Positions 27,216 to 35,785 of a DNA stretch of 64,000 nucleotides are shown piece after piece. Each line of letters opens with the position of its first letter. Position 1 is the first letter of the stretch. The stretch comes from Candidatus Binatia bacterium (GTDB lineage: Bacteria > Desulfobacterota > Binatia > HRBIN30 > BPIQ01), in contig BPIQ01000002.1 in assembly GCA_026004195.1 (NCBI GenBank), forward strand, positions 618,485-682,484, given 5' to 3'. Below the pieces are notes generated by a model. The model saw nothing but the letters and a program-made list of their open reading frames with translations. It had not been told where the DNA came from and ran no database searches. The position numbers and the translations under genes are program-made.

Positions 27216-28195
27216 TTCACGGCCTCCAGACGGGAAAAGTCGATCCGCGGATCCACCACGGTCAGCAGCAGGTCCGCGAGCAGGTTGCCCACGAGGAGAA
27301 GCGCGGATCCCATGAGCACCGAGGCCATGACCAGGTACTGGTCCAGCGACCGCACCGCGTCGAGCATCAGCGTTCCGAGCCCCTGGAGGTTCATGACGGC
27401 CTCGACCAGGGCCGAGCCTCCGAGCAAGGTGCCGAGCTCGTAACCCGCGAGCGTGACGAAAGGGTTCAGAGCGTTTCGCAGCAGGTGCTTGAGGATGACC
27501 ACCCGTTCGGGGAGGCCTTTCGCGCGCGCCGTCCGCACGAAGTCGCTCTGGAGAAGCTCGAGCACGTTCGCCCGCATGAGCCGCATGAGACCCGCCATAC
27601 CGCTCGTGCCGAGCACGATCGTCGGCAGGACCAGGTGGTGGATGCGGTCGAGAATCTTCTGGGCGGGGGAGAGGAGGTCGTAGTCGAGCGAGGTGCTCCC
27701 GCCGACGGGAAACCAGCCGGTCTGGAGCGCGAAGTACATCAGGAGGAAAGCCAGGAAGAAATTCGGGATCGACATCCCGAAAAAAGCGAGAAACGAGAGC
27801 AGCCGATCCCAGGCGGAGTTGGGCCAGAGGGCCACCAGGATCCCGATGGGAATCGCGAGCGACCAGGTGAACACCATGCTCGAAAAAGACAGGAGAAAGG
27901 TGTTGAAAAGACGCGGCCCGACGAGCTCGGCGACCGGGACCCGGTAGGCGAGCGAGACCCCGAAGTCTCCCTGCACCACGCGGGAAAGCCAGCGCACGTA
28001 GCGCACGACCAGGGGATCGCCGTAGCCGAACGCTTCCTTCATCTCGCGCACCATCTCGGGCGAGATCGAAGGGTCCATCTCGAGGGTGCTGAAAAAATCG
28101 CCCGGTGCGAGCTCGATGACCAGGAAGGCCAGAAACGTGATTCCCACGAGCAAAGGCCCCATGGTCGCGAGGCGACGCAGGACGTACGCGAGCAT
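27212..28195 (-). CDS. oppB: Oligopeptide ABC transporter permease OppB
   Basis: 327 aa from the ATG at 28195 (MLAYVLRRLATMGPLLVGITFLAFLVIELAPGDF, the classic OppB/DppB opening); a GTG two codons upstream is possible. Six helices, with the coupling loop MRANVLELLQSDFVRTARAKGLPERVVILKHLLRNAL. It is the first gene of an operon oppB-C-D-F-bactofilin in which every junction overlaps. No periplasmic binding protein is in the operon; the family 5 lipoprotein at 39221-40930 is the only candidate in the window. The substrate could be peptides, nickel or another solute, so 'oligopeptide' is by family only. Confidence 0.95.
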   Translation of the reverse strand: MLAYVLRRLATMGPLLVGITFLAFLVIELAPGDFFSTLEMDPSISPEMVREMKEAFGYGDPLVVRYVRWLSRVVQGDFGVSLAYRVPVAELVGPRLFNTFLLSFSSMVFTWSLAIPIGILVALWPNSAWDRLLSFLAFFGMSIPNFFLAFLLMYFALQTGWFPVGGSTSLDYDLLSPAQKILDRIHHLVLPTIVLGTSGMAGLMRLMRANVLELLQSDFVRTARAKGLPERVVILKHLLRNALNPFVTLAGYELGTLLGGSALVEAVMNLQGLGTLMLDAVRSLDQYLVMASVLMGSALLLVGNLLADLLLTVVDPRIDFSRLEAVK

Positions 28196-28201
28196 CGGCA
28201 C

Positions 28202-28695
28202 ACTCCGACGGCGGCCGTGCCGCCGAACGTTCTTGGGAAACGCCCCCGCCTACCCTACCGGCCTCGCCGTTCCCGTGGTCGCGGAGACCCCGAACGCGCT
28301 CTTACTCGAACCGAGAACCCGATGCAACTCGCTCGGAACTCCCTGCGCCCCGGAGCCTGGCCGGAAAGCTCGAGCGACTCGACGGAGCTCCCGAGTCCTC
28401 CCCCGGCCTCCCAGGATGGCGGGCCCCCGGTCGGCGGCCCCGACGACGGAGAACCGCCCCTCCCCTCGAACGAAAGCGCCCGGGACGTCGTCCTCGGCCC
28501 ACCCTCTCGGACGCTCGATTCTCGGGAAGCAGAGGTCGAGGTCTCGCAGCTCGCGCCCCGGCTCCGCCTCGCAAGTGGAAGGCGTGCGGTCTACAATCGG
28601 TGGCGCTTCGGGCCGTCCCGAGCCTTCGGAAATTCTCGCGGAGGGGCGAAAGCGGAAGAGCGAAAAGGCGGCAAGAGAGTTTCGGAGCTGCGGAC
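28202..28695. other. Intergenic stretch between oppB and the next gene
   Basis: About 490 bp between the start of the opp operon (minus strand) and a plus-strand gene, so it should hold promoters for both. The open frames crossing it are Arg/Pro/Ser-rich and not convincing. I see no clear -35/-10 pair, palindrome or repeat. Confidence 0.5.
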
Positions 28696-29094
28696 ATGCG
28701 CATCCTCGAGGAGTGGCAGAGTTTCGTCCATACCCACTTCCAGACCGACGGCCAACAGCTCCCTACCGAGCGCGTGCGCGAAATCGAGCGCGCGGTACTG
28801 CCCGTTCTCCGGCGCCTCGGAATCGTCTTCGGGATTCACCTCGAGCGGGAGCCGCGGGATCCGGGAATTCGGATCGTCCTCGAGTGCCGGCCGCTCGAGA
28901 GCGACCTGGACGTGATCCGCAAGACGCTCCGGGAGACCCTCCGGCCCATTCCTGTCCGGCCCCGCCCCACGGTGGTGCGGACGATCGCGCCGGAGACCAC
29001 GAAGCCAGGCGGCACACCCGCAGCCCCCTCCGGCTCGGAACGGACCGCTGCCGATCCCGAGGATCCGAGCGCCGAACCCACTCAGCGCGCGTAG
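28696..29094 (+). CDS. Small hypothetical protein
   Basis: 132 aa from the ATG at 28696. A helical, amphipathic N-terminal region (MRILEEWQSFVHTHFQTDGQQLPTERVREIERAVLPVLRRLG) is followed by strands (IVFGIHLEREPRDPGIRIVLECRPLES) and a Pro/Thr-rich tail. No family is recognised and there is no signal or membrane segment. Its end overlaps the convergent protease gene by 13 bp. An extension to 28600 is possible but adds only Arg/Ser-rich sequence. Confidence 0.55.
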   Translation: MRILEEWQSFVHTHFQTDGQQLPTERVREIERAVLPVLRRLGIVFGIHLEREPRDPGIRIVLECRPLESDLDVIRKTLRETLRPIPVRPRPTVVRTIAPETTKPGGTPAAPSGSERTAADPEDPSAEPTQRA

Positions 29095-30203
29095 AAAACG
29101 CCGGTTTCCACAGCCCGCACGGGAATCCCTTCGAGCGACCGAGGCAAGGCCGCGCGCGCCGGCGAAGTTGCGCGTGCGAGGTAGACTTCGATCGTAGGTC
29201 GTCCGGACCGGTCGAGCCCCAGACCTGCCCCGACGACTCCCGGGAGGTCGAGCAGCTCTTGCTCGTGACGGGCTTTGACGGCTGCCGCGATGCCGAACGG
29301 GCCCCCTACGCCTTTCTTTTTTCCCTTGCCCGGACCTCCGCCCCCGCCCCCTCCGCTCGAACAAGCCGCGGGGTCGGGGAAAGAAGAGGCACCCCGCATG
29401 GCCACGCAAAGGGAGACCAGGACGTCGTCGATGGGGTTGACGAGGGTCGACGTCTCACTGCCTGCGAAGAGAAGCCCCACGGGTCGAGGGTCGACATCCG
29501 CATCTTCGACCACGAGCGAGCCCGAGTCCCCCCCGGCGCTGAAATCCGCAGGTCCTACCAGGATCTGGCGGACGAACCGGGCCACCTGTCGCCGCCCGAG
29601 CCCGCATTCTTTCGTGTAGGCGACGTCCACCGTCACGTCGATGGCGAGGACTTCTCCGAACGTCCGACCCGTCGTCCTCCCGCTCTTGGTCACGGCCTGC
29701 CCGACGAACGCCTGCGCCGTCTCGGAGGCGACGGTGCCGATGTCGAGAATCGCCCCGCTCGGGTCGACGCGCCCCGGTACGATTTCCGCGATGGCCGCGT
29801 CGACGACGTTCGTGCTCCCTCTCTTGAACGAAATGGGAACGAAGCGGGTGAGTTGCGCCACGGTATCGCCCGCGTCCTGCAGGCAGGCAACCTCCTGGTC
29901 GATCAGGCCCGGTTGCAGGATGGCTTCCCCTGGTAGCCCCTGGTTGGTCCTCCCGAGAACGTGGTTGTTGCTCAGAACGTAAAGCTTCCCGTCGGCGTCT
30001 TCGACCAGCCCACCGAGCGTACCGCTACAGCAAAACGCGCTGCTGAAGTCTTCGATGTTCCCTCCTGAAACGCCGAGGAGCACGGGCCGTTGCAGCTCCA
30101 AGCGGTGCGCGGGGCCGTCGTCGGCGACTGCCGCAGCCGCGAGAAAAACCAAAACGACGACAAGCCTCCCGACCATCCGCGATTTCGTGTTCCTGCAATT
30201 CAT
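29082..30203 (-). CDS. Secreted chymotrypsin-fold serine protease
   Basis: 373 aa with a signal peptide (about residues 1-26, MVGRLVVVLVFLAAAAVA). The triad of a trypsin-like fold is visible: His81 in VLSNNHVLG, Asp135 in VVDAAIAEI and Ser227 in AGGDSGSLVV. A Gly-rich then Lys-rich linker (SSGGGGGGGPGKGKKKG) joins a C-terminal region of about 80 residues that reads like a small alpha/beta binding or inhibitory domain (VKARHEQELLDLPGVVGAGLGLDRSGRPTIEVYL). The protease probably acts in the periplasm or outside; substrate unknown. It is divergent from the RND adaptor gene by 198 bp. Confidence 0.85.
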   Translation of the reverse strand: MNCRNTKSRMVGRLVVVLVFLAAAAVADDGPAHRLELQRPVLLGVSGGNIEDFSSAFCCSGTLGGLVEDADGKLYVLSNNHVLGRTNQGLPGEAILQPGLIDQEVACLQDAGDTVAQLTRFVPISFKRGSTNVVDAAIAEIVPGRVDPSGAILDIGTVASETAQAFVGQAVTKSGRTTGRTFGEVLAIDVTVDVAYTKECGLGRRQVARFVRQILVGPADFSAGGDSGSLVVEDADVDPRPVGLLFAGSETSTLVNPIDDVLVSLCVAMRGASSFPDPAACSSGGGGGGGPGKGKKKGVGGPFGIAAAVKARHEQELLDLPGVVGAGLGLDRSGRPTIEVYLARATSPARAALPRSLEGIPVRAVETGVFYAR

Positions 30204-30401
30204 GGAGCCCTCCTCGGAAAGATTCCCCGGGGTGGCACAAACCTACCACCGGCCGGCCCCACCCCGCAATCGCGCCAACGGCCCCGGATTGCCGCGAGAA
30301 CGCGGGCGGGCTACGCTCCCGTCCGGGCGTCCGCTCGTGACCGCAGGCAACGGCGTCGGAGCCGGAGGATCGAGGCGTCGCGCGGTCGGCCCGGGAGCTG
30401 C

Positions 30402-31574
30402 ATGAAAGGGGCATCGAGCCGACAAACGTTTCTGGTCCCTGCGGCTCTGGTTCTTGCCGCCGTCGTGGTCGCGGCCATCCTGATCGCCGCCCGCCCCGAA
30501 GTCGAGCAGAGGCCCGCCCCGCGCTACCTGCCCCTCGTTCGCGTCGTGACGGCGCAAAAGGCCACGGTGGTCCCCGTCGTCCGGGCTTACGGGACGGTGG
30601 AGCCCACGGTGGAAACGAACCTGGTGCCCGAAGTCGCCGGTCGCGTCGTCTGGGTTTCGCCCGACCTCGCTGCGGGCGGCTTCGTCGACGAAGGTCAGGT
30701 ACTCCTGCGCATCGACCCGGCGGACTACGAGATCGCACGGGACCGCGCCGAGGCCGCCCTCTTGCGCGCGCGGAGCCAGCTCGAGTTCTCTCGAGCCCAG
30801 CTCGAGAGGACGAAGAAGCTCCACCGGGGCACGCTCGAGACGCAAGCCAAGCTCGAAGAGGCGGAAAACGCCGCCCGCGCGGCCGAAGCCGCCTACCGCG
30901 AAGCCGAAGCCGCGTTGCGGCGGGCGAAGCTCGACCTCGAACGTACGGAACTCAAAGCCCTTTTCGCGGGCAGGATTCGCTCGGAGAACGTGGACGTGGG
31001 GCAGTACGTGAGCCCGGCCATGCCCGTCGCGCGGCTCTACGCGAGCGACGCGGTGGAAATCGAGCTGCCGATACCGCCGGACGAGCTGGCCTTTCTCGAC
31101 GTTCCCCTCGGCCGAACCCCGGACCGTCCCGTGCCCGCCCGGATCTACGCGGAACTCGGGGGTCGGCCGGTCGAGTGGGTCGGCCGCATCGTGCGCACGG
31201 CCGCGGAAATCGACCCGAAAACGCGTGTCGTCACGCTCGTCGCCCGCGTCGACGATCCCTTCCACCTGCGGGACGGCAAGGAGGGTCCCCCGCTTCTGGT
31301 CGGACTTTTCGTCGAGGCCGAAATCGAGGGGAGGCCGCTTCGGGACGTCGTCGTCCTGCCCCGCACCGCCATGCGCGACTCCGACCGCCTGCTCGTCGTC
31401 GACGACGAGGATCGGCTCCGGATCCGCAAGGTCGAGGTGATCCGTACCGAACGAGACCGGGTCCTGCTCGGGGCCGGCGTGAAGCCGGGCGAGCGCGTTT
31501 GCGTCACCCTGCTCGAGGTGGTGACCGACGGGATGCGGGTGCGGGTGGCCGAAAGCGAGGAGCACGCGTCGTGA
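30402..31574 (+). CDS. RND efflux pump periplasmic adaptor (membrane fusion protein)
   Basis: 390 aa from the ATG at 30402. A single N-terminal hydrophobic segment (LVPAALVLAAVVVAAILIAA) anchors it in the inner membrane. The lipoyl half-motifs (VEPTVETNLVPEVAGRVVWVSPDLAAGGFVDEGQVLLRIDP and the later LKALFAGRIRSENVDVGQYV) flank an alpha-helical hairpin (about residues 105-185), followed by beta-barrel and membrane-proximal domains. It bridges the RND pump and an outer-membrane channel; no TolC-like gene is in the window. The stop overlaps the pump start by 4 nt (GTGA). Confidence 0.93.
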   Translation: MKGASSRQTFLVPAALVLAAVVVAAILIAARPEVEQRPAPRYLPLVRVVTAQKATVVPVVRAYGTVEPTVETNLVPEVAGRVVWVSPDLAAGGFVDEGQVLLRIDPADYEIARDRAEAALLRARSQLEFSRAQLERTKKLHRGTLETQAKLEEAENAARAAEAAYREAEAALRRAKLDLERTELKALFAGRIRSENVDVGQYVSPAMPVARLYASDAVEIELPIPPDELAFLDVPLGRTPDRPVPARIYAELGGRPVEWVGRIVRTAAEIDPKTRVVTLVARVDDPFHLRDGKEGPPLLVGLFVEAEIEGRPLRDVVVLPRTAMRDSDRLLVVDDEDRLRIRKVEVIRTERDRVLLGAGVKPGERVCVTLLEVVTDGMRVRVAESEEHAS

Positions 31575-34500
31575 GGGCCGTCCTCGCGTGGTTCGCCCGC
31601 AACCACGTCGCCGCCAACCTCCTCATGCTCGTCATCGCCGCCGGCGGCATCCTCACGCTTCCCAGGATCCGGATGGAGGTGTTTCCCGACATCGACCTCG
31701 ACCTGATCACGATCGGAGTCGTTTACCCCGGGGCGGCACCCGCCGAAGTGGAAGAGGCGCTCTGTATCCGGATCGAGGAAAAGATCCAGGGCGTCGGAGG
31801 CGTACGCCGCATCACCTCGAGCGCCGCCGAGGGGGCGTGCGGTGTGACGGTGGAACTCGAACCCGGAACGGACGTCCGCCGGGCCCTCGACGAGATCAAG
31901 GCCAAGGTGGACGCGATCGACACCTTCCCGGAAGACGCGGAAGAGCCGGTGATCCAGCAGCTCGTCGTCCGGCGGCCCGTCATCGACGTGGCCGTCTGGG
32001 GCGACGCGGACGAAAAAACGCTCAAGAAAGTCGCCCAGGAAGTACGCGACGACCTCGCCGCTCTGCCCGAGATCACCGACGTGGAAATCGCCAACGCCCG
32101 CCCCTACGAGATCTCGATCGAGGTCTCGGAGACGGCGCTGCGCCGGCACTCGCTCACGTTCGACGACGTGGTCCGCGCCGCGGCGCGTGGCTCCCTGGAC
32201 ACGCCCGGGGGGTCGGTGAAAACGCAGGCCGGAGAGATCCTCCTTCGGACCGAGGGACAGGCCTACCGGGGGGAGGAGTTCGCGCGCATCCCGCTCCTGG
32301 TGCGGCCCGACGGGACGCGGGTCGAAATCGGTCACGTCGCGAAGGTCGTCGACGACTTCGCCGAGGTGGACCAGTGGTCGCGCTTCGACGGAAAGCCCGC
32401 TCTGGTCGTCCAGGTTTTCCGGGTCGGAGAACAGAACGCTCTCGAGATCACCCGGGCCGTCAAGGACTACGTGGCGCAGGCACGCGGCCGGCTGCCCGAA
32501 GGAATCGAGCTCACCCCGTGGCTCGACGAATCCCGGGTGCTGCGCGACCGGCTCGAGACGCTGCTCCGGAACGGCCAGCAGGGCTTCCTCCTCGTGCTCG
32601 CCGTCCTGGCCCTTTTCCTGCGCTTCCGACTCGCCTTCTGGGTCATCCTCGGCGTCCCTCTCTCGTTCCTCGGGGCGCTCTGGCTCATGCCCTCGCTCGG
32701 CCAGTCGATCAACGTCGTCTCCCTTTTCGCTTTCATCCTGGTGCTCGGCATCCTCGTCGACGACGCCATCGTCGTGGGCGAGAACATCCACGCCGAGACG
32801 GAAAAGGGCCGCGAGAGGCTCGACGCCGCGATCGCGGGCGTCCACGGTGTCTTCGTACCGGTCACGTTCGGGGTGCTCACCACCGTCGCGGCCTTCCTGC
32901 CGATGCTCGTGCTCCCGGGGCCGATGGGCAAGGTCTTCCGCGTGATCCCGATCGTCGTCATCTCGGCCTTGATTTTCTCCCTGCTGGAGTCGCAACTCGT
33001 CCTCCCGGCTCACCTGGGACACGGCCGCTCTCCCGACGAGACGAAGCCCCCCCGCTTGCCGTGGGTTCCTTGGTGGAGGCGAATCCGCGAAGGAGTCTCC
33101 GCAGGTCTCGTGCGGTTCGTCGACCGCGTCTATCGGCCGTTGCTGGAGCGCGCCCTGGAGTGGCGCTACACGACCGTGGCCGCCGGCCTCGCGGCCGTCA
33201 TCGTCACCGCGGGAGCCGTCGCGGCGGGTTGGCTCGAGTTCCGCTTTTTCCCGAAGGTCGAGGGGGACAACGTCGTCGCACTCCTGACCCTGGCGCAGGG
33301 AGCTCCGGTGGAAGCGACGGAAGCAGCGGCGCGTCGCATCGAGGAAGCCGCACGTCAGGTGCTCGCCGAAATCGAAAAGGAGACGGGCAGCCCCCAGCAC
33401 CGCCACATGCTCGCTTCGGTCGGCTCGCAGCCCTACCGGATGCGCCGCGCTCGGAGCGAGCAGTCGGCGGTCGCCGCGCTGTCCGCCTCGAACAAGGCCG
33501 AAGTCAACATCGAGCTGCTCCCGGCCGAAGAGCGGCGGGTGAGCTCGGAGGAGATCGCACGCCGCTGGCGCGAGCGCGTGGGCGCGATCCCCGGGGCCGT
33601 GGAACTCCTGTTCTCTTCCACGCTTTTCGGAAGCGGCGAACCGATTTACGTGGAACTCCAGGGACCGGACCTCGACGAGCTGCGAGCGATCGCCACGGAA
33701 CTGAAAGAAGAGCTCGCGCGCTACCCGGGTGTCATCGACATCGCGGACTCCTTCCGGAGCGGGAAGCAAGAGCTCGAGATTTTCCTGCGGCCCGACGCGG
33801 AACCCGCAGGGCTCTCCGTCGCCGAGCTCGGCCGTCAGGTCCGGCAGGCGTTCTACGGTGCCGAGGTACAGAAGATCCAGAGGGAGCGAGACGAGGTGCG
33901 CGTCATGGTCCGGTACCCCAGGGAGCACCGGCGCTCGCTCGCCGACGTGGAGGAAATGTGGGTCCGTACGCAGGACGGTGCGGAGATCCCCTTCCGCAGC
34001 GTGGCCACCGTGCGGCTCGACCGGGGTTTTTCCACCATCCGGAGGGCGGATCGGCAGAGAGTCATCGACGTGACGGCCGACGTGGAGGAAACGGTCGCGA
34101 ACGCGAACGAAGTGGCGACCGACCTCCGGCGCCGGGTTCTGCCCGAGCTGCTCGCGGACCATCCGCGGGTGAGCTACCGCTTCGAGGGAGAGCAGAGGTA
34201 TCAGGCCGAAACCCTGGTGAGCCTGGGTCGGGGGTTCCTCCTGGCGCTCTTTCTCATTTACGCCCTCCTCGCGATTCCGCTCGGCTCCTACCTCCAGCCT
34301 TTCCTCATCATGAGCGCCATTCCGTTCGGTTTCGTGGGCGCCGTGTGGGGACACCTGATCATGGGACGCGACCTGAGCATTTTCTCCGCCATCGGCATGG
34401 TCGCGCTCTCGGGCGTCGTCGTGAACGACTCGCTCGTGCTCGTGGACTTCGTGAACCGCAACGTGGCCTCCGGCATCCCCCTCGAGCGGGCGATTCGCGA

Positions 34501-34765
34501 CGCCGGTGCCGCGCGTTTCCGGCCGATCCTTCTCACGTCCGCGACGACGTTCGCGGGCCTCACCCCGCTGCTGCTCGAGCGGAGCCTCCAGGCGCAGTTT
34601 CTCATCCCGATGGCCATCTCGCTGGCCTTCGGCGTCGTCTTCGCGACGTTCGTCTCGCTCCTTCTCGTACCCTGCTCGTACCTGATCCTCGAGGACCTGC
34701 GGGCCCTGTTCTCCGCGCGTCCGACGCACGCTCCGGAGGCCGCCCAGGTTTCCGCTCCGGGTTGA
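31571..34765 (+). CDS. RND family efflux transporter permease, AcrB/HAE1-like
   Basis: 1064 aa, GTG start within GTGA coupled to the adaptor gene. Twelve-helix RND architecture: TM1 near residue 10, periplasmic porter domain (VFPDIDLDLITIGVVYPGAAPAEVEEAL), and TM4 with the paired proton-relay aspartates in ILVDDAIVVGEN. The second half repeats the layout, ending in four helices around SGVVVNDSLVLVDFVNR. It is proton-driven and exports drugs, lipids or metals. Sequence alone does not fix the substrate. Both proteins and their coupling indicate a classic diderm tripartite pump; the outer channel is missing here. Confidence 0.94.
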   Translation: MRAVLAWFARNHVAANLLMLVIAAGGILTLPRIRMEVFPDIDLDLITIGVVYPGAAPAEVEEALCIRIEEKIQGVGGVRRITSSAAEGACGVTVELEPGTDVRRALDEIKAKVDAIDTFPEDAEEPVIQQLVVRRPVIDVAVWGDADEKTLKKVAQEVRDDLAALPEITDVEIANARPYEISIEVSETALRRHSLTFDDVVRAAARGSLDTPGGSVKTQAGEILLRTEGQAYRGEEFARIPLLVRPDGTRVEIGHVAKVVDDFAEVDQWSRFDGKPALVVQVFRVGEQNALEITRAVKDYVAQARGRLPEGIELTPWLDESRVLRDRLETLLRNGQQGFLLVLAVLALFLRFRLAFWVILGVPLSFLGALWLMPSLGQSINVVSLFAFILVLGILVDDAIVVGENIHAETEKGRERLDAAIAGVHGVFVPVTFGVLTTVAAFLPMLVLPGPMGKVFRVIPIVVISALIFSLLESQLVLPAHLGHGRSPDETKPPRLPWVPWWRRIREGVSAGLVRFVDRVYRPLLERALEWRYTTVAAGLAAVIVTAGAVAAGWLEFRFFPKVEGDNVVALLTLAQGAPVEATEAAARRIEEAARQVLAEIEKETGSPQHRHMLASVGSQPYRMRRARSEQSAVAALSASNKAEVNIELLPAEERRVSSEEIARRWRERVGAIPGAVELLFSSTLFGSGEPIYVELQGPDLDELRAIATELKEELARYPGVIDIADSFRSGKQELEIFLRPDAEPAGLSVAELGRQVRQAFYGAEVQKIQRERDEVRVMVRYPREHRRSLADVEEMWVRTQDGAEIPFRSVATVRLDRGFSTIRRADRQRVIDVTADVEETVANANEVATDLRRRVLPELLADHPRVSYRFEGEQRYQAETLVSLGRGFLLALFLIYALLAIPLGSYLQPFLIMSAIPFGFVGAVWGHLIMGRDLSIFSAIGMVALSGVVVNDSLVLVDFVNRNVASGIPLERAIRDAGAARFRPILLTSATTFAGLTPLLLERSLQAQFLIPMAISLAFGVVFATFVSLLLVPCSYLILEDLRALFSARPTHAPEAAQVSAPG

Positions 34766-34850
34766 GAGGCGCGCGGGAAAGTCGGCCCCGGAGCCGGCGC
34801 CGAGAGACCCGCTCCGATCCGGGAAGCGGAGCTCCGGCTGGACATTTTTC

Positions 34851-34875
34851 TGCATCGCTTGTACAGAAGTATGCA
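34851..34875. promoter_or_regulatory. Inverted repeat at the vapB start, possible antitoxin operator
   Basis: TGCAT (34851-34855) and ATGCA (34871-34875) form short inverted arms around 15 bp, in an AT-richer patch just in front of and touching the vapB ATG at 34875. A TGTACA palindrome lies inside. VapB antitoxins commonly repress their own operon from such sites. The arms are short, so this is weak evidence. Confidence 0.35.
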
Positions 34876-35111
34876 TGCGGACGACTCTCGACATCGAAGA
34901 CCAGCTCCTCCGTCGGGCGAAGGAGCTGGCCGCGAAAGAGGGAAAAACTCTCACGCGGATCGTGGAGGAGGCGCTGCGCGAGCGTCTGGCTTTGCGAAGA
35001 AAGACCAAGGGGTTCCGACTCAGGCTCCTGACCAAGAAAGGCAGACCGGTGCCGGGCGTGAACGTAGCCGACAGGGACGCGCTCTACGAACGGATGGAGG
35101 GTCGTAGTTGA
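34875..35111 (+). CDS. vapB: VapB-type antitoxin
   Basis: 78 aa. MRTTLDIEDQLLRRAKELAAKEGKTLTRIVEEALRERLA is the ribbon-helix-helix type DNA-binding N-terminus of small antitoxins; the basic C-terminus (about residues 45-78) would wrap the toxin. The stop overlaps the TTG start of vapC by 4 nt (TTGA), the usual coupling in type II toxin-antitoxin operons. It probably neutralises VapC and represses its own promoter. No transposon is seen beside it. Confidence 0.88.
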   Translation: MRTTLDIEDQLLRRAKELAAKEGKTLTRIVEEALRERLALRRKTKGFRLRLLTKKGRPVPGVNVADRDALYERMEGRS

Positions 35112-35533
35112 TCGCCGTCGACACGAACGTCCTGGTTTACGCCCACAGGGAGGAGCTCCGGGAGCACGAATCCGCCAGAGAGCGGCTGGTGCGTCTTGCC
35201 GAAGGGCGAGAGCCCTGGGCCCTCCCCGTTTTCTGCCTGGGCGAGTTTTTGCGTGTGATCACGCACCCTCGACTTTTCGACCCGCCCCACACCGTGGACG
35301 AAGCCTGCAGGGCGCTGGAACGCCTGCTCGAATCTCCGACGCTGCGTGTCCTTTACCCGGGGGATCGTTTCTGGCCACTCCTGGCCGAGGTGGCACGGGA
35401 GGGCGACACGCAGGGGAACCTGGCTTTCGACGCACAGATCGTCGCCGTCTGTCTCGAGCACGGGGTGAGTACCCTCCTCACACAAGACCGGGACTTCGAC
35501 CGCTTCCGGAAGATTCGAACGGTGCGTCTCTGA
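35108..35533 (+). CDS. vapC: VapC-type PIN domain ribonuclease toxin
   Basis: 141 aa, TTG start at 35108 overlapping vapB. The PIN-domain acids are in place: Asp5 in AVDTNVLVYAH, Glu in FCLGEFLRVI, Asp in NLAFDAQIVAV and Asp in LLTQDRDFDRF. VapC toxins are Mg-dependent endoribonucleases that usually cut tRNA or rRNA when not bound by VapB. Length and spacing are normal, so the toxin is likely functional. Which RNA it cuts is unknown. Confidence 0.9.
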   Translation: MIAVDTNVLVYAHREELREHESARERLVRLAEGREPWALPVFCLGEFLRVITHPRLFDPPHTVDEACRALERLLESPTLRVLYPGDRFWPLLAEVAREGDTQGNLAFDAQIVAVCLEHGVSTLLTQDRDFDRFRKIRTVRL

Positions 35534-35701
35534 AGTTCCCGCCGGGAGGCCGGCCGGGGAAGCCGCGAAGCCTACCGGCGGGGCGCCGCGATCCGCGGCG
35601 CAAGCCCGGCCTGTCGTCCGCACAGGGGAGGGAGCCGTCTCTTCGGTCGGCCGATCGCCCCACCTCCTTTCCGGCCCGAGGCAGGCAGCGAAAGCTTCAC
35701 C

Positions 35702-35730
35702 TTGACAAGGGGCCCTGCCTCGTCCTAGAG
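35702..35730 (+). promoter_or_regulatory. Possible promoter for the lipoprotein gene at 35786
   Basis: A perfect TTGACA lies at 35702-35707, and CTAGAG follows at 17 bp spacing as a poor -10 match, about 55 bp before the ATG at 35786. It is the best -35-like hit in this intergenic gap. Confidence 0.35.
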
Positions 35731-35785
35731 CGTGGCCATCGGGGAGGCAGCCGGGGGGAAGAACGCGAAAGGGGGCGACTCTCGC

